DNA of 30,010 nucleotides from JBFXDI01 sp050181295. GTDB lineage: Bacteria > Pseudomonadota > Alphaproteobacteria > Rhizobiales > Aestuariivirgaceae. The first letter of the stretch is position 1; every line of letters starts with the position of its first letter. The notes under the pieces were generated by a model, which made no database searches, was not told the DNA's origin, and saw only the letters and a program-made list of their open reading frames with translations. Made by a program: the position numbers and the translations under genes. The stretch is taken from positions 1 to 30,010 of the forward strand of contig JBFXDI010000040.1 of the NCBI GenBank assembly GCA_050181295.1. The letters run 5' to 3'. Shown in pieces: positions 24,355 through 30,010 of the stretch.

Positions 24355-25112
24355 ACTTCCAGGCCATACGCGCCATCTATCTGTTCGAGATGGCCCGCAC
24401 CTTCCGCACGCTCATGCAGAGCATCGTGTCGCCCGTCATCTCCACCTCGCTCTATTTCGTGGTGTTCGGCGCGGCGATCGGCAGCCGCATCACCGACATC
24501 GGCGGTGTGAGCTACGGCGCCTTCATCGTGCCCGGCCTCATGATGCTTTCCCTCCTCACGCAGAGCATCTCCAACGCCTCTTTCGGCATCTACTTCCCGA
24601 AATTCGTCGGTACAATCTACGAGCTTCTCTCCGCGCCCGTTTCCTTCGTGGAGATCGTCGTGAGCTATGTCGGGGCCGCGGCCACCAAGTCGATCATGGT
24701 CGGGCTCATCATCCTGGCGACCGCAGCCTTCTTCGTGCCGCTCCGGATCGAGCATCCCTTCTGGATGATCCTCTTCCTGGTGCTGACCGCCGTCACCTTC
24801 AGCCTTTTCGGCTTCATCATCGGCATCTGGGCCGACAATTTCGAGAAGCTGCAGTTCATCCCGCTCCTGATCGTGACGCCCTTGACCTTCCTAGGCGGCA
24901 GTTTCTATTCGATCGACATGCTGCCGCCGGTCTGGCGCACCATCTCCCTCTTCAACCCGGTGGTCTATCTGGTCAGCGGCTTCCGCTGGAGTTTTTACGG
25001 CGTGTCGGACGTCGGCGTGGGCGTAAGCCTCGCCATGACCCTCCTTTTCCTGGCGATCTGCCTTGCGGTCGTCGCCTGGATCTTCAGGACCGGCTACCGG
25101 CTGAAAGCGTGA
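24351..25112 (+). CDS. ABC-2 type exporter permease
   Basis: A 253-aa inner-membrane permease with about six hydrophobic segments, beginning near residue 22 (MQSIVSPVISTSLYFVVFGA). The ABC-2 signature region is visible late in the protein (PLLIVTPLTFLGGSFYSIDM, LPPVWRTISLFNPVVYLVSG), typical of DrrB/NodJ-type permeases. Its start ATG overlaps the ATPase stop, and it should dimerise with the ATPase dimer. The end overlaps a possible GTG (25109) of the next gene, hinting that the peptidase gene is in the same transcript. Confidence 0.92.
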   Translation: MNFQAIRAIYLFEMARTFRTLMQSIVSPVISTSLYFVVFGAAIGSRITDIGGVSYGAFIVPGLMMLSLLTQSISNASFGIYFPKFVGTIYELLSAPVSFVEIVVSYVGAAATKSIMVGLIILATAAFFVPLRIEHPFWMILFLVLTAVTFSLFGFIIGIWADNFEKLQFIPLLIVTPLTFLGGSFYSIDMLPPVWRTISLFNPVVYLVSGFRWSFYGVSDVGVGVSLAMTLLFLAICLAVVAWIFRTGYRLKA

Positions 25113-25153
25113 TAGCATCGAGCGACAATCCGAAAATCCCAGCGAGCCAGAGC

Positions 25154-26410
25154 ATGAGCAAGCATCAGCGCGACATCACCGCCTCCATCGATCCCGTGAA
25201 GCTCGACCGGCTGGCGGAGGTCGCAATCAAGGTTGGGCTTCAGTTGCAACCGGGCCAGGATCTCTATCTCACGGCGCCGGTCGCCGCCCTGCCGCTCGTG
25301 CGGCGGATCGCCGAGCATGCCTACAGGTCCGGCGCGGGGCTGGTCACGACGCTCCTTTCGGACGAGGAGGTGACGCTCGCCCGCTACCGCTTCGCGCCGG
25401 ACGAGAGCTTCGACCGCGCCCCGGGCTGGCTCTATGACGGCGTGGCAAAGGCCTTCTCCGCCAACACCGCGCGGCTCGCCGTGGTCGGCGACAACCCCAT
25501 GCTGCTCTCGGGCGAGGATCCGGGGAAAGTCTCGCGCGCCAACAAGGCCAATTCCGTCGCCTACCAGCCGGCGCTCGAGAAGATCGCGGGCTTCGACATC
25601 AACTGGAACATCATCGCCTATCCGGGCGCGTCCTGGGCGGCGCAGGTCTTTCCCGGCTTGCCCGAGGACGTGGCGGTGGCAAAGCTGGCGGACGCCATCT
25701 TCTCCGCCTCGCGGGTGGACAACAATGATCCCGTCGGCGCTTGGAAGGCCCACAACGAAAAACTTGCCGCCCGCACGCGCTGGCTCAACGGTGAGCGCTT
25801 CCAGGCGCTCCACTATTCGGGACCAGACACCGACCTTACCATCGGGCTCGCCGACGGGCACGAATGGCAGGGCGGCGCGTCGACGGCAAAGAACGGCATC
25901 ACCTGCAATCCGAACATCCCGACTGAGGAGGTGTTCACGACGCCACATGCGCGCCACGTAGAGGGCCGGGTCGTCAGCACCAAGCCGCTCTCCTACCAGG
26001 GCACGCTGATCGACGAGATATCGGTCCGGTTCGAAGGCGGACGCATCGTCGAGGCGAAGGCGGCGCGCGGCGAGGAGGTGCTGAACAAGGTGCTCGATAC
26101 GGACGAGGGCGCCCGCCGGCTCGGGGAAGTCGCGCTCGTGCCCCATTCCTCGCCGATCTCGAAGAGCGGCCTTCTCTTCTTCAACACGCTTTTCGACGAG
26201 AACGCCGCCTGCCACATCGCGCTCGGCCAGTGCTACTCGAAGTGCTTCCTGAACGGCGCCGACCTCACCCCCGAGCAGATCGCCGAGCAGGGCGGCAACA
26301 AGAGCCTCATCCACATCGACTGGATGATCGGCTCGGGCGAGATCGACATTGACGGCGTGCGGGAGGATGGCAGCCGCATCCCCGTCTTCCGCAAGGGCGA
26401 GTGGGCCTGA
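25154..26410 (+). CDS. M29 family aminopeptidase
   Basis: A 418-aa thermophilic-type (AmpS-like) metallo-aminopeptidase that removes N-terminal residues from peptides in the cytoplasm using two metal ions. Expected ligands are all visible: Glu258/259 (PTEEVFTTP), Glu325 (GEVALVP), His354 (AACHIALG), Tyr361, His387 and Asp389 (IHIDWMIGSGE). Length equals the family norm. An upstream GTG at 25109, overlapping the permease stop, would add 15 residues; ATG 25154 is preferred for family length, though neither has a strong Shine-Dalgarno sequence. Probably the last gene of the ureohydrolase-like/exporter run. The peptidase could release amino acids for the catabolic genes in this window, but that is only context. 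Confidence 0.92.
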   Translation: MSKHQRDITASIDPVKLDRLAEVAIKVGLQLQPGQDLYLTAPVAALPLVRRIAEHAYRSGAGLVTTLLSDEEVTLARYRFAPDESFDRAPGWLYDGVAKAFSANTARLAVVGDNPMLLSGEDPGKVSRANKANSVAYQPALEKIAGFDINWNIIAYPGASWAAQVFPGLPEDVAVAKLADAIFSASRVDNNDPVGAWKAHNEKLAARTRWLNGERFQALHYSGPDTDLTIGLADGHEWQGGASTAKNGITCNPNIPTEEVFTTPHARHVEGRVVSTKPLSYQGTLIDEISVRFEGGRIVEAKAARGEEVLNKVLDTDEGARRLGEVALVPHSSPISKSGLLFFNTLFDENAACHIALGQCYSKCFLNGADLTPEQIAEQGGNKSLIHIDWMIGSGEIDIDGVREDGSRIPVFRKGEWA

Positions 26411-26411
26411 G

Positions 26412-26816
26412 TCAGGGCGACTCGCTCGCCGATCGCGCGAGCCGGGCGATGCGTGCCTGCCAGAGGCAGAAGCCCGGTGTCACGAGAAGCTCCATCGCAA
26501 GGCCCGCCAGCATGGCCGTGGACGGCACGCCCATGGCTGCGAGGCCCGCCAGCCGTGCCAGCCCGCCGACGAACACGATGGCCGTGAGCAGGCGGAAACG
26601 CCGGGATTTGAGTTCGATAGCCGGCACCGTGCTCCAGAAGCCGAGGCCGGTGGCGAGCAGCAGCCCGGACAGATAGCGGTAGTGGCTGTCGCCGGTCACG
26701 CTCAGCATGTCATAGGTGAGACCCGCCCCGAGCAGCACGCCGCCGAGGCCGGCGCCGACCGGAACGAGCCCTCCAAGCAGCACGAGACCCTGTAGTACGC
26801 GCCTCTCGTTGATCAC
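26412..26816 (-). CDS. DUF4345 family small membrane protein
   Basis: A 134-aa protein with four hydrophobic segments (from about residue 7: VLQGLVLLGGLVPVGAGLGG; then YLSGLLLATGLGFW; LLTAIVFVGGLARLAGL; MLAGLAMELLVTPGF). The DSHYRYLSG..L..G..F block and the RFRLLTAIVFVGGLARL stretch match DUF4345, a family of unknown function. GTG 26816 is chosen (TTG 26825 is also possible); the longer open frame to 26939 would cross the terminator at 26894-26921 and is rejected. Its stop is one base from the convergent peptidase stop. Confidence 0.75.
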   Translation of the reverse strand: MINERRVLQGLVLLGGLVPVGAGLGGVLLGAGLTYDMLSVTGDSHYRYLSGLLLATGLGFWSTVPAIELKSRRFRLLTAIVFVGGLARLAGLAAMGVPSTAMLAGLAMELLVTPGFCLWQARIARLARSASESP

Positions 26817-26892
26817 TCCGATCAATCCCTTCCGCTCGTGCAGACTCAGGAGTTTGCCACGGCGAAACGGTACGTGAGTCTGCCCGGCAAGG

Positions 26893-26921
26893 AAAATGCC
26901 CGGCGCGAAGGCCGGGCATTT
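26893..26921 (-). terminator. Rho-independent terminator of the molybdenum hydroxylase operon
   Basis: An 11-bp perfect stem (26894-26904 with 26911-26921) around a 6-nt loop, giving a short TTTT run on the minus strand (26896-26893). It lies 28 nt past the cytochrome gene stop, closing that operon and separating it from the DUF4345 gene. Confidence 0.8.
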
Positions 26922-26948
26922 GCATTCGTCCGGCGCCAATGCGCGACG

Positions 26949-27565
<617 letters not shown>

Positions 27566-27566
<1 letters not shown>

Positions 27567-29731
27567 CACACCGTCCCTCCGGCGATCGGCAGCCTTCGCG
27601 GCCGCCCGAGCCCGAGCTTCGCCATGGCGTTGGCGATGGCCGGCGCGACAGGCGGCACACCGGGCTCGCCGACGCCCGTGGGCTTCTCCGTCGACGGCAC
27701 GATCGCCACCTCGACCTCCGGCATCTCGCTGATGCGGAGCGACCGGTAGGTGTCGAAGTTGCCCTGGACGACCTTGCCCTCATCGAGGGAGATTTCTCCA
27801 TAGAGGGCGTGACCGACGCCGTAGCCGATGCCGCCCTCCATCTGCGCGCGGATGATGTCGGGATTGACCGCGATGCCGCAGTCGACCGCGCACCAGACCT
27901 TGTGGACGCGCGGCCCCTCGCCGCTCTCGCCCGCCGAGACCTCGGCGATCTGTGCGACGAAGCTGCTGAAGCTTTCGACCACCGCGACGCCTCGCGCGCG
28001 GCCTTCCGGCACCTTGTAGCCCTTCCAGTCGGCAAGCTCGGCGACGGCTTTCAGGACGCCCGCCGCGCGCGGCGACTTGCCCATCATGGCGAGCCGCCCT
28101 TCGACGGGATCGAGCCCTGCCTCCTCGAGGAGCTCGTCCACGAAGCATTCGACAGCATAGCCCGTGTGGGTATGGCCGACCGAGCGCCACCACAGCACCG
28201 GCACGCCGACATCGGTCGTGTGCAGGTCGCAGCGGAAGTCCGCAATGTCGTAGAGCAGCGTCCTCGCCCCCTCGACGGAGGTCGGGTCGATGCCGTTCTC
28301 CATCATCCCCTCGAAGGAGGAGCCCTTCACGATCGACTGCCCGACGACGGTGTTCTGCCAGGCAGCGATCTTGCCGTCCTTGATGCCGCCCTTGAAGCGG
28401 TGGACGTAGATCGGCCGGTAGTAGCCGCCGCGGATATCGTCCTCGCGCGTCCAGACGAGCTTGACCGGCTTGCCGGGCCCGATGGCCTTGGCGACCTCGG
28501 CCAGCTCCGCCGCAAGATGCGCCGTCTGCTGCGCGCGCCGGCCGAAGCTGCCGCCGGCGAACATGGTCTCGATGGAGACCTTCTCCATGGGCACGCCGAG
28601 CACCTTGGCGATGGCGCCGTGGTCGCCGGTCTGGAGCTGGCTGCCGAAGCGGGCCTTCGCCGTGCTGCCGTCCCATTCCATATAGCCGTCCAGCGGCTCC
28701 AGAGGCGCATGGGCGAGATAGGGGAAGACGAACTCGGCCTCGACGACCTTCTCGAGACCTTTCAGCGCCTCGTCCACGTTTCCATTGGTGCCCGTCGTCT
28801 GGCCGGGCTTTGCGGCAAGCTCCTTGTAGGAGGCGATCAGTTCCTCGCTGCCGCGTTTCTCGGCGCTTGAATCGTCCCATTCCACTTTCAGCGCCTCGCG
28901 GCCCTTGATCGCCGGCCACATGCCCTCGGCATAGACGGCGACGCCGCTCGGCACCGCCTTCACGTCCACGACGCCCTTGACGGCCAGCGCCTCCTTGGCG
29001 TCGAAGGACTTGACCTTGCCGCCGAAGCGCGGCGGATGCGCCACGACCACGGTCAGCATGCCTGGCTTATGGATGTCGATGGTGAACTCCGCCTTGCCGG
29101 TGGATTTGGCCAGCGAGTCCAGACGCTTCACGCCGGCATCGGTCTTGCCGATATAGGTGAAATTGGTAGCTTCCTTGAGCGGCGCCTCGGCAGGCGCCTT
29201 GAGCTTCATCGCCGCTTCCACGAAGTCGCCGAACTTCCCCTCCTTCGAAGCGCCGGCATGTCTGATGACGCCGCGCTCGACGGTGATCTCCTCCGACTTG
29301 ACGTTCCAGCTTTCTGCCGCGGCCTGCACGAGAAGCGCCCGCGCAGTAGCGCCGGCCTTGCGCATCTGCTCGAAGGAGTTGGCGATGGCGGTCGATCCAC
29401 CCGTCCCCTGGATACCGAACAAAAGGTTCTTGTAGAGCTCTGGATTGGAAGGAGCGTGCTCAGCCCGCATCTGCGACCAGTCTGCATCGAGTTCCTCGGC
29501 GACGAGGGTCGTGAGGCCGGTGAGCGGTCCCTGCCCCATCTCGAGGTGCTTGACCAGCACCGTCACGGTGCTGTCGGACCCGATGCGGACGAACGCATTG
29601 GCTTCCACAGGTCCTTCAGCGGCAATGGCCTGGCTCGCGATTCCGCGCGGAGCGATATGCACGCCGATGACGAGCGCTGCTGCGCCTTTGAGCATCGAGC
29701 GGCGGGTGAGATTGAAATTCTGGATCGTCAT
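27566..29731 (-). CDS. Molybdopterin-binding subunit of xanthine dehydrogenase family (isoquinoline oxidoreductase/aldehyde oxidase type)
   Basis: A 721-aa large subunit of a periplasmic molybdenum hydroxylase (IorB/aldehyde dehydrogenase type). A Tat signal is clear: TRRSMLKG (9-16) followed by a hydrophobic run. Molybdenum-cofactor motifs include MFAGGSFGRRAQQTAHLA (mid-protein) and the C-terminal GVGEPGVPPVAPA, whose Glu689 is the expected catalytic base. It oxidises an aldehyde or hydroxylates an N-heterocycle with water as the oxygen source, sending electrons to the 2Fe-2S subunit and then the cytochrome. Gene order 2Fe-2S, large subunit, cytochrome, with 3-nt and overlapping junctions, marks one operon. 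The FAD subunit of cytosolic relatives is absent, as expected for the periplasmic type. The substrate is unknown. Confidence 0.93.
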
Positions 29732-29734
29732 GGC

Positions 29735-30010
29735 TCAACCCTCCAGGCTCGCGGCCGCATCCTTGATGGCGGCACGGATCCGGACATAGGTGGCGCATCG
29801 ACAGATGTTGCCGTTCATGGCGTTGTCGATGTCTTCATCCGATGGCTTGTTCACGAGTCCGAGCAGCGCTACGGCGCTCATGATCTGACCTGACTGGCAG
29901 TAGCCGCACTGGGGCACATCGTGCTTGACCCATGCGGCCTGCACGGCCTCGGCCTCGCGGCCTGACAGGCCTTCGATGGTCGTGATTTCCGACTCGCCCA
30001 CTCCGGATAC
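29735..30010 (-). CDS. (2Fe-2S)-binding subunit of molybdenum hydroxylase (partial)
   Basis: The C-terminal part (92 codons) of the small iron-sulfur subunit; the gene continues past the right edge. The codon that could be read as a GTG start at 30001 is an internal Val of the conserved VSGVGESEITTIEGL region, and the frame stays open to 30010. The second 2Fe-2S cluster motif is complete: CGYCQSGQIM (Cys ligands) and CRCATYVRIRAAI. The N-terminal plant-type ferredoxin domain should lie outside. It shuttles electrons from the molybdopterin centre to the cytochrome and usually travels with the large subunit through Tat. Confidence 0.92.
   Translation of the reverse strand, partial: VSGVGESEITTIEGLSGREAEAVQAAWVKHDVPQCGYCQSGQIMSAVALLGLVNKPSDEDIDNAMNGNICRCATYVRIRAAIKDAAASLEG

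Overview
The window is about 30 kb of GC-rich, gene-dense DNA. Codon use, gene order and families suggest an alphaproteobacterium, most likely a soil-type Hyphomicrobiales (Rhizobiales); this is inferred from gene content only. Nearly all of it is coding and most genes sit in short operons. I saw no tRNA, rRNA, CRISPR array, insertion sequence or phage gene. The content is catabolic: amino acids, amines, aldehydes and acyl-CoA, plus transport and regulation.

Layout. (1) 1-1914, minus: a sugar-type ABC importer operon with a binding protein starting at TTG, then an ATPase cut by the window edge, with a strong stem-loop between them. (2) 2187-5798, plus: an Lrp/AsnC regulator, a succinate-semialdehyde-dehydrogenase-like ALDH with unusual active-site residues, a class III omega-aminotransferase, and a clear terminator. 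(3) 5928-13366, plus: a tight six-gene operon with a fused indolepyruvate:ferredoxin oxidoreductase-type enzyme, a D-amino-acid-dehydrogenase-like flavoprotein, an Asp/Glu-racemase-fold protein, a RidA-family imine deaminase, an enoyl-CoA hydratase and a TetR regulator. (4) 13374-15894, minus: a Baeyer-Villiger monooxygenase of the 4-hydroxyacetophenone type and a hotdog thioesterase. (5) 16052-19518: an uncharacterised protein, a ureohydrolase (agmatinase/guanidinobutyrase type) and a convergent APC amino-acid permease. (6) 20029-22293: a PAS hybrid histidine kinase and a convergent NarL-type response regulator. (7) 22396-26410, plus: a ureohydrolase-like protein lacking key active-site residues, an ABC-2 exporter pair and an M29 aminopeptidase. 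(8) 26412-30010, minus: a DUF4345 membrane protein, then a periplasmic molybdenum hydroxylase system (2Fe-2S subunit, Tat-exported molybdopterin subunit, di-haem cytochrome) cut by the right edge.

How they may work together. Region 3 reads as a route from an amino acid to an acyl-CoA: stereochemical adjustment (racemase fold), oxidation to the imino acid (flavoprotein), hydrolysis of the imine to the 2-oxo acid (RidA), ferredoxin-dependent oxidative decarboxylation to acyl-CoA, then crotonase chemistry. The strongest new signal is a dyad-symmetric site found twice: upstream of this operon (5845-5866) and inside a good promoter upstream of the BVMO gene (15342-15362). The copies match at 16 of 21 positions, and two of the differences compensate each other across the dyad. 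This suggests that the TetR encoded last in the operon controls both units, tying the BVMO to the same pathway. Two ureohydrolase-family genes, an omega-aminotransferase and an ALDH lie nearby, so a guanidino substrate such as arginine is possible, but the active-site changes in the ALDH and in the second ureohydrolase weaken a simple arginine-to-succinate reading.
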